In this document: in pieces, positions 1-7,940 of the stretch
Position numbering within the stretch: the first letter of the stretch is position 1
How the letters are laid out: the number at the start of each line of letters is the position of its first letter
Assembly (NCBI GenBank): GCA_011522905.1
Contig: WTIB01000297.1
Coordinates: forward strand, 1 to 20,143
DNA from: Crocinitomicaceae bacterium
Lineage (GTDB): Bacteria; Bacteroidota; Bacteroidia; Flavobacteriales_D; Crocinitomicaceae
Direction: 5' to 3'
DNA: 20,143 nt
Notes under the pieces: model-generated
The model's database searches: none
What the model was told of the DNA's origin: nothing
The model's input: only the letters and a program-made list of their open reading frames with translations
Translations under genes and position numbers: made by a program

Positions 1-627
1 CTTTTAGTATTAACTATTTTATCGGGTAATTGTCTTAAGGCTCAGGTTTGGACTGATTCATTAAGAAAAGCCCAAACTTTTCATAAAGAACAGAAATATA
101 GCGAGGCGCTTGATCTTTATAAAAGGGCAAAAGTCAATTCAGCAAATGATAAGTATTTGAAAGGTGAAATAGCCCAATCTGCCTATAAATCTGAGGATTT
201 TGAATCGGCATATGCTTCATTACAGGCTGCCCTGAAACATGAAAGCAACCCAATTGAATTATCAAGATTGCATTATAACCAAGGCAATGTTTGCTTTAAA
301 CAGGGCAATTATAAAGAAGCTATAGAAAATTATAAATTATCTCTCCGTAAGAATCCAGAAAATGAAGATGCAAAATATAATCTGTCACAGGCGCTGAGAA
401 AGAAAAAGAATCAAGAAAAAGAATCAAAAAATCAAGAAAAGGAATTGCCTCAAAATGAAGCTAATGAGTCAAATAATGATCCAAGTAAAAAGAGACAGGA
501 GTTTTCCTTAGAAAAACAAGCAGCTGATCGCACATTAGATGAGTTGTTAAAGAATGCTCAGAACACAAAAAGAAGGTTATCCAACAAATCTGCACAAAGA
601 AAAAATAAAAACGAAAAGGACTGGTAG
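1..627 (+). CDS. batC: BatC-like TPR protein, 5'-truncated by window edge
   Basis: The reading frame is open from base 1 and ends with TAG at 625-627, giving 208 visible residues. The visible N terminus (LLVLTILSGNCLKAQ) is the hydrophobic core and end of a signal peptide, so only a few codons are missing and the protein is probably exported to the periplasm. A TTG at 157 is internal and not the start. Visible residues about 20-120 form TPR-like helical repeats, the clearest being the one containing NQGNVCFKQGNYKEAIENYK. A Lys/Glu/Gln-rich low-complexity stretch follows, and the protein ends in KDW, as BatC-type proteins do. The next gene, batD, starts within its stop codon (TAGTG), which implies translational coupling. 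Bat proteins are linked to aerotolerance and cell-surface integrity in Bacteroides and Leptospira; the molecular role is unsettled. The family call is mine from architecture and context. Confidence 0.8.
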   Translation, partial: LLVLTILSGNCLKAQVWTDSLRKAQTFHKEQKYSEALDLYKRAKVNSANDKYLKGEIAQSAYKSEDFESAYASLQAALKHESNPIELSRLHYNQGNVCFKQGNYKEAIENYKLSLRKNPENEDAKYNLSQALRKKKNQEKESKNQEKELPQNEANESNNDPSKKRQEFSLEKQAADRTLDELLKNAQNTKRRLSNKSAQRKNKNEKDW

Positions 628-1784
628 TGAAATATTTCATCGTCATATCTCAATTGTTATTTGCCATTTTCGTGATAGGGCAAAAATCAGATGTTTTTAT
701 TGAAGTATCCGAAACAGATATTGTCGTAGGTCAAAATATTACCATTTCTATAACAAGTTCCTTAAATGGTAAAATTGAGTTTGAATTTCCGTCTAATTTC
801 CAGAAGGGATATACACAAATGGAAGGGATGTCTCAAGAATATAAAAATGGTGTGAGTAAAACAGTTTATTACAAAACCCAAAATGGGTTTTTCACAGAAA
901 AAGGCAAGTATGTGATTGGCCCGGCTGTTGTTAAATCTAAGGGTAAAATATACAAATCAAACAGGGTAAAGGTAAATGTTAAAAAATCAGACAAAACAAT
1001 CCCCAAAAGCAACGAGTTTAATCGAAAATTAAAGACCATTAAAACCGTGTATGGGGAAACCAATGTTTCAAATCAAGAAATATATGAAGGTGAACCAGTT
1101 AATTTAAATGCCAAGATATACTCTAAATATCCCTTTTCAAAGTACGGCTATACACCTTATGAGGTGTCCGGAAAGTATGATGATTTTGAAATTAAAAATA
1201 AGAGTCCTTTGGCATTGGCGGAGGAAAAAATTGAAGGAGAAAGTTTTTATACACTTACCTTAGATAATCGAGTAGTATTTCCTCTTAAGTCAGGAAACTT
1301 CGTAATCAATCCATTTGAATTTGATATTGTCGACAGCAGAATCTATCGGGTCAATTCGGATAAAAAAATCATAACTGTTCGAAAACTGCCGATAAAAAAT
1401 AGACCTGATGATTTTATTGGTTTAGTAGGGGATTTTGAATTTGAGGTAGCGCTCTCTAACAATGAGGCTGATGTGAATGAAGTGATCACATTACAAATAA
1501 GCATCGATGGATCGGGAAATTTTCACCATGCCGTAATACCTGAATTGAGCCTTCCAGAAGAACTTGAGTTATATGCAGATCCGGTCGAAAAAAAAGACTA
1601 TGAAATAACTGCTAAAGGTTTTCAAGGAGCGCTTAAATATACTTATCCACTTAAGGTTCTGAAAAAAACAGCACCAAGATACCCGCAATATCAATTTCCT
1701 ACTTTAACCCTACATACAAGAAATATCTTACATATACATCAGCTTCTTTACCCATTAATGAAAACACTGACACTACGGATATAG
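627..1784 (+). CDS. batD: BatD, N-terminal part (frame broken before the C-terminal part)
   Basis: A GTG start at 627 overlaps the batC stop by one base. Residues 1-18 are a signal peptide (MKYFIVISQLLFAIFVIG), followed by repeated beta-rich Ig-like segments such as VSETDIVVGQNITISI and NEADVNEVITLQISIDG, the pattern of the BatD 'oxygen tolerance' family. The last ~38 residues of this frame are not BatD-like. After the A7 run at 1662-1668, the second frame reads KIPAISISYFNPTYKKY, which is the expected BatD strand preceding the C-terminal region. The genuine protein therefore continues in the frame of the next entry. One extra A in the run would join the two parts into a 558-residue protein, a normal length for BatD. 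As written, the product stops at 1784 without its membrane anchor. This could be a real mutation, slippage, or a sequence error. Confidence 0.82.
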   Translation: MKYFIVISQLLFAIFVIGQKSDVFIEVSETDIVVGQNITISITSSLNGKIEFEFPSNFQKGYTQMEGMSQEYKNGVSKTVYYKTQNGFFTEKGKYVIGPAVVKSKGKIYKSNRVKVNVKKSDKTIPKSNEFNRKLKTIKTVYGETNVSNQEIYEGEPVNLNAKIYSKYPFSKYGYTPYEVSGKYDDFEIKNKSPLALAEEKIEGESFYTLTLDNRVVFPLKSGNFVINPFEFDIVDSRIYRVNSDKKIITVRKLPIKNRPDDFIGLVGDFEFEVALSNNEADVNEVITLQISIDGSGNFHHAVIPELSLPEELELYADPVEKKDYEITAKGFQGALKYTYPLKVLKKTAPRYPQYQFPTLTLHTRNILHIHQLLYPLMKTLTLRI

Positions 1785-1786
1785 AA

Positions 1787-2302
1787 ATGATTCAGAATGC
1801 TGTTCCTACAGAAAAAGTTAAAGAGGAAGAACATGTAAACCAAAGAAACGAAGAAACCGAAACCAAGAATGCGAATTGGATTTGGTATCTAATTATTCTA
1901 GTGCTTATCTCAGGATTGTTAATGTTTCTATGGAATTACTTTAAAAGACGAGGTGCTGTTGATCAGAAAAGTGAAAAATTACCCACATCTAAAGAGATTA
2001 AGGATTTACTCCTTGGATTGGAAAATCAAACAGAACCAAGTGTTCTACTTTCTCAAATGGAAGATTGTTTATCCCAGACCTGTTCAATGATTATTGGGAT
2101 CACTTTTTTAAAGGTGTCTAGAAATGAGATTTTCACCCTATTAATTGAAAAATTAGAATCTAGTGAACTCCAAAGGTTAAAGGAGCTTTACAAGCAAATT
2201 GATGTGATGCGATTTAGTAAAGAAACATCAAAATTGACGTTAAATGATATGAAATCAGAATGTAAGAGCCTGATTCTTTCAATCTTATCAAAAAAGCCGT
2301 AA
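1787..2302 (+). CDS. batD: BatD, C-terminal part (membrane anchor and cytoplasmic tail)
   Basis: ATG at 1787 is probably not a true start, because the same frame is open from 1655 and already encodes BatD-like sequence from about 1664. The segment carries an acidic linker, one strong transmembrane helix (WIWYLIILVLISGLLMFLW, about residues 31-49) followed by the positively charged KRR, then about 115 mostly helical residues. BatD proteins end in exactly this way: extracytoplasmic Ig-like domains, one membrane helix, a cytoplasmic tail. It is best read as the second half of the gene starting at 627. If no frame restoration occurs in the cell, translation of this part would depend on reinitiation just after the stop at 1784, two bases away, and would yield a small membrane protein without the periplasmic domains. 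No further bat gene follows before rpoD. Confidence 0.8.
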   Translation: MIQNAVPTEKVKEEEHVNQRNEETETKNANWIWYLIILVLISGLLMFLWNYFKRRGAVDQKSEKLPTSKEIKDLLLGLENQTEPSVLLSQMEDCLSQTCSMIIGITFLKVSRNEIFTLLIEKLESSELQRLKELYKQIDVMRFSKETSKLTLNDMKSECKSLILSILSKKP

Positions 2303-2367
2303 TCCTTTTGTTTAAAAAGGTTTATTTCATTTTTTCATCTCTATTTTGGCTATTTTTTTTGATTTTT

Positions 2368-2399
2368 TTTCAAAAAAAGTCCAACCTTATTTACATTTT
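2368..2399 (+). promoter_or_regulatory. Possible rpoD promoter (weak match)
   Basis: TTTC at 2368-2371 and TACATTTT at 2392-2399, 20 bases apart, each differ by one base from the Bacteroidota -33 (TTTG) and -7 (TAnnTTTG) boxes. This would start transcription about 20-25 bases before the rpoD ATG. The 125-base gap 2303-2427 is extremely T-rich, so chance matches are likely. Confidence 0.3.
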
Positions 2400-2427
2400 C
2401 TCGTCTAAAGACTAAATCGTTGATACT

Positions 2428-3300
2428 ATGAGACAGCTAAAAATTGCAAAACAAGTAACTAATCGCGAAACTGCTTCACTGGATAAATATCTTCAGGAAA
2501 TTGGTCGTGTTGATTTAATTACTGCCGACGAAGAGGTGGAATTGGCGAAAAGAATTAAGGAAGGAGATCGTCAGGCATTAGAAAGGCTTACCAAAGCCAA
2601 TTTGCGATTCGTGGTTTCAGTTTCCAAGCAATATCAAAATCAGGGATTGACCTTGTCTGATTTGATCAATGAGGGAAATCTTGGTTTAATTAAAGCAGCT
2701 GAGCGATTTGATGAAACGCGTGGTTTTAAATTCATTTCTTATGCAGTTTGGTGGATACGCCAATCCATCCTACAGGCTTTAGCTGAGCAAGCACGTATTG
2801 TTAGGTTACCGCTCAATAAGATTGGAAATATCAACAAGATTAATAGAGCTTATTCTGAATTAGAACAGAAATTTGAGAGACCTCCCTCTGCTGATGAATT
2901 GGCTGAAATGCTAGATTGTACGCCACAAGAGGTAAAGCAGTCACTATCGCAAAATGGCCGTCATATATCAATGGATGCCCCACTCGTTGAGGGTGATGAT
3001 TCATCTTCCAGTATGTATGATGTTATGGGAAGCCAAGATTCTTTGCCTAGCCCTGAATCAAACTTAGTTATGGAGTCACTACGTTGTGATATTAGACAAT
3101 CTTTAAAAAGTCTAACTCCTCGTGAAAGTGAAGTAGTGAGTATGTTTTATGGATTAGAAGGAAAAATGCCACTTTCACTAGAAGAGATTGGAGATCGTTT
3201 TGACTTGACTAGAGAGCGTGTTCGTCAAATTAAGGAGAAGGCGATAAGACGATTAAAGCATACCTCTAAAAACGTAGTTCTTAAGTCTTATCTCGGATAA
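2428..3300 (+). CDS. rpoD: Primary sigma factor RpoD/SigA, Bacteroidota short form
   Basis: 290 residues, the usual length in Bacteroidota, which lack the long region 1.1 and the spacer of E. coli sigma-70. Region 1.2 covers about residues 14-47 (SLDKYLQEIG). Region 2 covers about 50-120, with the core-binding DLINEGNLGLIKA and the -10-recognition stretch GFKFISYAVWWIRQSILQA. Region 3 covers about 128-205, and region 4 about 228-280, with the -35-binding helix-turn-helix LEEIGDRFDLTRERVRQIKE. The N terminus MRQLKIAKQVTNRETASLDK is the conserved start of this family, which fixes the ATG. The protein directs RNA polymerase to housekeeping promoters, which in this phylum have TTTG / TAnnTTTG boxes. 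It is a single-gene unit, and its stop lies one base from the stop of the convergent priA. Confidence 0.98.
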   Translation: MRQLKIAKQVTNRETASLDKYLQEIGRVDLITADEEVELAKRIKEGDRQALERLTKANLRFVVSVSKQYQNQGLTLSDLINEGNLGLIKAAERFDETRGFKFISYAVWWIRQSILQALAEQARIVRLPLNKIGNINKINRAYSELEQKFERPPSADELAEMLDCTPQEVKQSLSQNGRHISMDAPLVEGDDSSSSMYDVMGSQDSLPSPESNLVMESLRCDIRQSLKSLTPRESEVVSMFYGLEGKMPLSLEEIGDRFDLTRERVRQIKEKAIRRLKHTSKNVVLKSYLG

Positions 3301-3301
3301 C

Positions 3302-5782
3302 TTATAAAGGATCTACATCAATTACAATCCTTATCGTTTTGAAATCGGATCTTTCATAGAATTTATCTATGATTTCATGTAGCTTTTCCTTTACTTTTTT
3401 TTCAGGAGCAGTTCTTTCAATTTTTAATTTGATTTCTTTCAGATATTGGTTTTTAATTTTTTGAATAAGAGGAAATTCTGGACCAATCACTCTTTCCTTA
3501 AAGGTCTCCCTTAATTTCTGGGCTAGCTCCTTTGAAGCCAATTCAACCAAATTGATATTTTTATGCTTAACCGTTAAGCTAATTAGTTTGTAAAAAGGAG
3601 GATAATTGAAATTTTTTCTTTCGATAATTTCATTATCATAAAATCCATTGTAATTGTGTCCTGAAATCAGCTCTAATACCCAGTGATCTGGGTCTCCAGT
3701 TTGTATAATTACCTTTCCTTGTTTTTGTAATCTTCCTGCTCTTCCAGAAACTTGAGACATCAATTGGTATGATCTTTCATATGCCCTGAAATCAGGTCTA
3801 TTCAACAGCATATCAGCATCCAAAATGCCAACGAGATATACATTATCAAAATCAAGCCCTTTAGTAACCATTTGTGTACCGATTAAAATGTCAATTAATC
3901 CATTATCAAAGTCACTCAATATTTCTTCGTAGGCATTTTTGGCTCTTGTGGTATCGAGATCTAAGCGTTTGATTACTTTATCAGAAAAAATGAGGCTCAA
4001 CTCGTCTTCTATTTTCTCTGTTCCAAACCCAATCATGTTGAGTCTGTTACTACCACAAGAAGGACATGAGCCTACTGGGTTTGTTGTAAATCCGCAATAA
4101 TGACATTTTAAATGATTGGCATGCTTATGATAGGTGAGGGAAACATCGCAGTTATTGCATTTGGGAGTCCAATTACAAATTTCGCAGCTCCAAAGTGGGG
4201 TATATCCTCTTCTATTTTGAAATAAAATAACTTGCTCTTTTTTCTTTAAAACCTCATCCATTGCTTCCAATAAAAAATTGGAAAAATGCGAATGCATATT
4301 TTTCAATCTTCGCTCTCGTTTGACATCTGCAAATAGTACCTCAGGAAGTTGAAGGCCTTGGTATCTTTCTTTTAGTTCAACGAGACCAAACTTTCCCTGC
4401 TTGGCATTGTAATAGGTCTCCATAGCAGGGGTTGCAGTTCCCAAAATTACTTTGGCTTGATGCATTTGTCCTAGAACAATGGAAGCATCTCTTGCATTAT
4501 ATCTCGGAGATGGGTCATATTGCTTAAAAGATCCTTCATGCTCCTCATCCACGATAATTAAACCTAAGCTCTGGAAGGGAAGAAAAACGGATGATCTTGC
4601 ACCCAGAATAATTCTAAATTCTTTTGGGTCGTCAGCCAATACCTTGTTCCATATTTCAACCCTTTCATTTTGGTTGAATTTTGAATGATATACTCCTATT
4701 TTTTCTCCAAAGTAAACAGAGAGCCTTTGAATGAGTTGGGTGGTTAAGGCTATTTCAGGGAGCAAAAATAAAACTTGGTGACCTTGGTCGAGATAATCCT
4801 GAATGATTTGTACATATATTTCAGTTTTTCCTGAACCAGTTACGCCGTGTAGGAGGGTAACATCATTTGTTTTCATGGAATCGTTTAGCTCTTTCAAGGC
4901 ATTTTCTTGCGATGCACTTAGCGATTTGAATGATTCATTATGCTTTTCTTCATTGTTAATTCTGTCAACCTGATATCTTTCTGCTTTTAAAACCCCTTTT
5001 TTTGAAAGTGTATTCAAGGTTGAATTGCTTATGCCTTTATTGAGTAAATAAGACTTTTGAATAGGCAGAAATGCTTTATTTTCATCTTTATGTTGCAAAA
5101 AGGCCATCACTCCCTCAATCTGCTTCTCATTTCTTTTGTTTAATTCAAGCTCCTCAATGAGCATATTCAGATTTTGTTCAACTTGAAAGGTATGCTCTAA
5201 TTCATAACATAAAACAGTCTTTGGTTTGTAACGTCTCCTGATTTCCTCTCTTGAAATCAATACGCGTTGTTCAATGAGCTTTTTAATGACTGGTTGAATC
5301 GTTTTTAAACCGATTAAATCTGAAAGCTCCTTTAAATCACAGACCTCTTTATGTTCAAGATAATCTACAATTTCGGTTTCGCGTTCATTTAACTGGACGT
5401 ACAACTCATTATATTCAGGATGTATTTCAAATTTAGTTTCACTTGCCAGCTTGAGGTGCGAAGGTAATGCGGCATTCATTACATCACCAATTGGCGACAT
5501 ATAATACCGAGAGATCCATTGCCAAAATTTTATTTGTTGATCTGTTACAATGGGTACTGAGTCAAGGACAGCCTCTATATATTTTGATTGGTAGGTAAGC
5601 GGAATATCTTCATGTATTCTAAGCACTATTGCAGTTTGCATTTTACTCTTTCCAAATGGAACAATTACCCTGCACCCCACATGAACATCATTGTTCAATT
5701 CATATGGTATTCTGTAGGTAAATGACCTGTGTATGGGAACAGGTAATATTACATCAGCAAAAAGAGTCAGCCGATCATTCAT
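3302..5782 (-). CDS. priA: Primosomal protein N' (replication restart helicase PriA)
   Basis: An 826-residue superfamily 2 helicase that recognises stalled forks and starts reloading of the replicative helicase. The N-terminal 3' DNA-end-binding domain (about 1-105) contains DVILPVPIHRSFTYRIP and the GCRVIVPFG loop. The helicase core has Walker A GVTGSGKT at 313-320, the DEEH box at 412-415, GTATP at 448-452 and a motif VI region QVSGRAGR. Eight cysteines at 533, 536, 542, 545, 560, 563, 573 and 576 form the two zinc-binding sites typical of PriA. It is the last gene of a minus-strand run, 30 bases downstream of the DUF4249 gene, with no clear promoter of its own in that gap. The length is somewhat above the E. 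coli protein (732) but usual for Bacteroidota. All key motifs are intact. Confidence 0.97.
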   Translation of the reverse strand: MNDRLTLFADVILPVPIHRSFTYRIPYELNNDVHVGCRVIVPFGKSKMQTAIVLRIHEDIPLTYQSKYIEAVLDSVPIVTDQQIKFWQWISRYYMSPIGDVMNAALPSHLKLASETKFEIHPEYNELYVQLNERETEIVDYLEHKEVCDLKELSDLIGLKTIQPVIKKLIEQRVLISREEIRRRYKPKTVLCYELEHTFQVEQNLNMLIEELELNKRNEKQIEGVMAFLQHKDENKAFLPIQKSYLLNKGISNSTLNTLSKKGVLKAERYQVDRINNEEKHNESFKSLSASQENALKELNDSMKTNDVTLLHGVTGSGKTEIYVQIIQDYLDQGHQVLFLLPEIALTTQLIQRLSVYFGEKIGVYHSKFNQNERVEIWNKVLADDPKEFRIILGARSSVFLPFQSLGLIIVDEEHEGSFKQYDPSPRYNARDASIVLGQMHQAKVILGTATPAMETYYNAKQGKFGLVELKERYQGLQLPEVLFADVKRERRLKNMHSHFSNFLLEAMDEVLKKKEQVILFQNRRGYTPLWSCEICNWTPKCNNCDVSLTYHKHANHLKCHYCGFTTNPVGSCPSCGSNRLNMIGFGTEKIEDELSLIFSDKVIKRLDLDTTRAKNAYEEILSDFDNGLIDILIGTQMVTKGLDFDNVYLVGILDADMLLNRPDFRAYERSYQLMSQVSGRAGRLQKQGKVIIQTGDPDHWVLELISGHNYNGFYDNEIIERKNFNYPPFYKLISLTVKHKNINLVELASKELAQKLRETFKERVIGPEFPLIQKIKNQYLKEIKLKIERTAPEKKVKEKLHEIIDKFYERSDFKTIRIVIDVDPL

Positions 5783-5812
5783 GTTGAATTAAGAAGTCTA
5801 AATTATATGGCC

Positions 5813-6955
5813 TTAATCACAAGCAAAAGACTCATTGTTTGCATTGTCGGCCGGGTGATCTGAACAAAACAGCAATAACCCTGTAATAGGCCCTTCACAA
5901 AGCTCTATGGTACTATTCTTATCTAAGGATCTAATAAATGCCTGCTGTGGTGAAACGTAAAAAGGCCTATACGTCTTGACCGTTTGAACGGAAGAAAATA
6001 AACCAATAGCTCTATAGCCTTCAGTTACCGTTAAATTGGTATATGTTGGTTTACTTTGCGCCAATGAGCTTGACGGTGTATTCACAACAATATAATTATA
6101 TAAATCTTCTGCTCCACCGGTGATTTGGATTTCAAAACCTTTGAATACACGTCTTGTTATAGCCTCATTGGGCACGACATCGTTCAAAACGAGATTGTAA
6201 AAAGTTTGTCCATTAGCTCCGAAGGATTGACTAGAATTCGACAACACATCGGTTTCTCCAACAACCCAATCGAACGATTTTGATTGGTATTCATTGCCAA
6301 TGTACTCATTGTAACGGACTTGGATTTTCGCATTAACCACTCTTGAATTTCCCGTATTGGAAATCAATACTGAGGTGGATTGATACTCTCCTGGATTTGT
6401 CGCAAACTTAAATCTAAAATTTTGGGAAGAGGCTGTGGTTGTTATGTTCTTAACGAGCTCTGTTTGAGCATTTACCTCAAATTCTCCGTCGTTTAAAATC
6501 GCCTTAAAACGATATTCTGCATTTGGATTTAAGGAAGTCAGCTGAGGATTTGGTGAAGTTTGTATGGTTCCAAAAACACCTGTATTTGAAACTATTGTTG
6601 GTAGTGTTTTGAAATAATATACCTTTTGCGTTGGAGCATAAAATACACCATTGGTATCTTTGTTGTCGATGATCGTATCACGCAATACCCAAGTTCTGGT
6701 TACTTGGCCGTTTTCAATCTCTTCAACTGTCGCTTCCACTGAATTAAAGTAGCTCGAATCGGGGATTTGCGCAATTTCAAGCGCATTCCCTGGGCCTATG
6801 AATGCTCTGGTAATCTTTACGTAATGAAGCGAGTCTGAATGATCCAATAAACCGTAAATTACGGCAGTTTCCGTAAAGTCGCCAACAAGGTCAATTTTCT
6901 CACTACAACTCATGAGAAGAGATGAAATCGCAAAAACCGCTAGTAATTTTTTCAT
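5813..6955 (-). CDS. DUF4249 family outer-membrane-type lipoprotein
   Basis: The start is placed at the ATG ending at 6955, giving 380 residues that begin with a clean lipoprotein signal peptide (MKKLLAVFAISSLLMSC, lipidated Cys17). A longer start at 6991 would put 12 polar/aromatic residues in front of this signal and overlap the upstream gene, so it is unlikely. The body is beta-rich with DLVGDFTETAVIYGLLD near the N terminus, a hallmark of the DUF4249 family, and a cysteine-containing tail (LCEGP, LFCSDHP, FACD). Members are usually encoded beside a CarboxypepD_reg-like TonB-dependent receptor and are thought to be its surface lipoprotein partner, though no substrate is established. Here no receptor is adjacent: the neighbours are an FKBP lipoprotein (7 bases upstream) and priA. 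The nearest such receptor is at 13473-15812. Confidence 0.8.
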   Translation of the reverse strand: MKKLLAVFAISSLLMSCSEKIDLVGDFTETAVIYGLLDHSDSLHYVKITRAFIGPGNALEIAQIPDSSYFNSVEATVEEIENGQVTRTWVLRDTIIDNKDTNGVFYAPTQKVYYFKTLPTIVSNTGVFGTIQTSPNPQLTSLNPNAEYRFKAILNDGEFEVNAQTELVKNITTTASSQNFRFKFATNPGEYQSTSVLISNTGNSRVVNAKIQVRYNEYIGNEYQSKSFDWVVGETDVLSNSSQSFGANGQTFYNLVLNDVVPNEAITRRVFKGFEIQITGGAEDLYNYIVVNTPSSSLAQSKPTYTNLTVTEGYRAIGLFSSVQTVKTYRPFYVSPQQAFIRSLDKNSTIELCEGPITGLLLFCSDHPADNANNESFACD

Positions 6956-6962
6956 ATTGCTT

Positions 6963-7940
6963 CTAAAGAATTTCCAAAAGTTCAACCTCAAATATAAGAA
7001 GACTATATGGTTTTATGCCACTTCTGGGGTTGGGATTTGCACCGTAAGCGAGCTCTTGAGGAATATAGAAAATAAATTTCGCTCCCGGCCTCATCAGTTG
7101 TATGCCTTCAGTCCATCCTGGAATGACCTGATTGAGTCCAAATTCTGATGGTTCTCCTCGTTTGTAGGAGCTATCAAACTCTTCTCCAGAAAGTACAGTA
7201 CCTCTGTAATGAACCTTTACGCGTGAATTTTCTGTTGGATTTGGTCCTTTTCCTTTTCTAAGTATTTTGTATTGGAGACCTGATTTTGTTTCCTTGATTC
7301 CTTTTTTTGTTTTATTCTTTTTCAAGAATTCGATACCTTCTTCTTTAACTCTTAATACAATTTCACGATTTTTTATTTCTAAACTTTGATTAAGCTCTTC
7401 AAAAATTCGCATTTCAGTTGCCGGCTCATTGCTAAAGACGTTTTTTAAACTTATCCCATCACTAAAACCCAGGCAAAGTGTCTTGTCATCAAATAAATCG
7501 AGTGACTCTAGTTTATTCATGTTTTTAATAAATTCATCTTTCGAAAGTCTTCCAACACCTCGTGCACACGAGTCTGCAAATGATTTATTATCTCTTGTGC
7601 TTTCTGAAGCCATGTAGGCCTGAACATCCGAAAAGCACTTATTTATGTCATAAGACCCTATTTCATCTGAAAAACCTTGACTAATCAGTTCTCTATCTAA
7701 GGATTTAAATTCTGTTTGCCCATAAAACTGTTCAGAAATTTTAAGACCTAATACATATGAAATACTGTCTTTTTGAGTAATTAGCTCGACATTGCTAGGT
7801 CCATAGTCTATTTTATTCTGTGAACTGAAATTTGTTTCATTCGGTGTTTTTGATTGATCTGCAATAATCTGATCAGAGTTATTTTCTTCACTACATGAAA
7901 AAAACAATAAAAACGCCGCAAAATAAAAGTATCGAATCAT
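6963..7940 (-). CDS. FKBP-type peptidyl-prolyl isomerase, lipoprotein with enlarged N-terminal region
   Basis: 325 residues. MIRYFYFAAFLLFFSC is a lipoprotein signal with Cys16, so the enzyme is predicted to be anchored in the envelope and to help fold exported proteins. The C-terminal FKBP domain (about 215-325) has the full set of active-site residues: Tyr245, Phe255-Asp256, Phe267, Val272-Ile273, Trp276, Tyr299 and Phe317. The N-terminal part is unusually long. Residues about 57-111 (ISYVLGLKISEQF...LISQGFSDEI) and about 121-189 (FADSCARGVGR...LCLGFSDGI) each resemble the helical FKBP_N dimerisation domain, so the domain appears doubled, with the second copy diverged. The start codon overlaps the stop of the upstream cytoplasmic FKBP gene by four bases (ATGA), indicating coupling. 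The two isomerases are paralogues with different cell locations. Confidence 0.9.
   Translation of the reverse strand: MIRYFYFAAFLLFFSCSEENNSDQIIADQSKTPNETNFSSQNKIDYGPSNVELITQKDSISYVLGLKISEQFYGQTEFKSLDRELISQGFSDEIGSYDINKCFSDVQAYMASESTRDNKSFADSCARGVGRLSKDEFIKNMNKLESLDLFDDKTLCLGFSDGISLKNVFSNEPATEMRIFEELNQSLEIKNREIVLRVKEEGIEFLKKNKTKKGIKETKSGLQYKILRKGKGPNPTENSRVKVHYRGTVLSGEEFDSSYKRGEPSEFGLNQVIPGWTEGIQLMRPGAKFIFYIPQELAYGANPNPRSGIKPYSLLIFEVELLEIL

Noticed and set aside
157..627. TTG at 157 as the start of the TPR protein
   Set aside because: The same frame is open to base 1 and encodes the end of a signal peptide and another TPR, so the gene begins before the window.
1659..1671. Programmed -1 ribosomal frameshift in batD
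   Set aside because: The A7 run preceded by G does not give a good X XXY YYZ slippery heptamer in the zero frame, and I see no clear downstream stem-loop; a mutation, sequence error or transcript slippage is more likely.
2354..2378. Dyad TTTTTTTGA / TCAAAAAAA after batD as a terminator
   Set aside because: The arms are almost pure A/T with one G-C pair and no T-tract follows; it is more likely low-complexity sequence upstream of rpoD.
6956..6991. Upstream ATG at 6991 for the DUF4249 lipoprotein
   Set aside because: It would put 12 non-signal residues before an ideal lipoprotein signal peptide and overlap the preceding FKBP gene.
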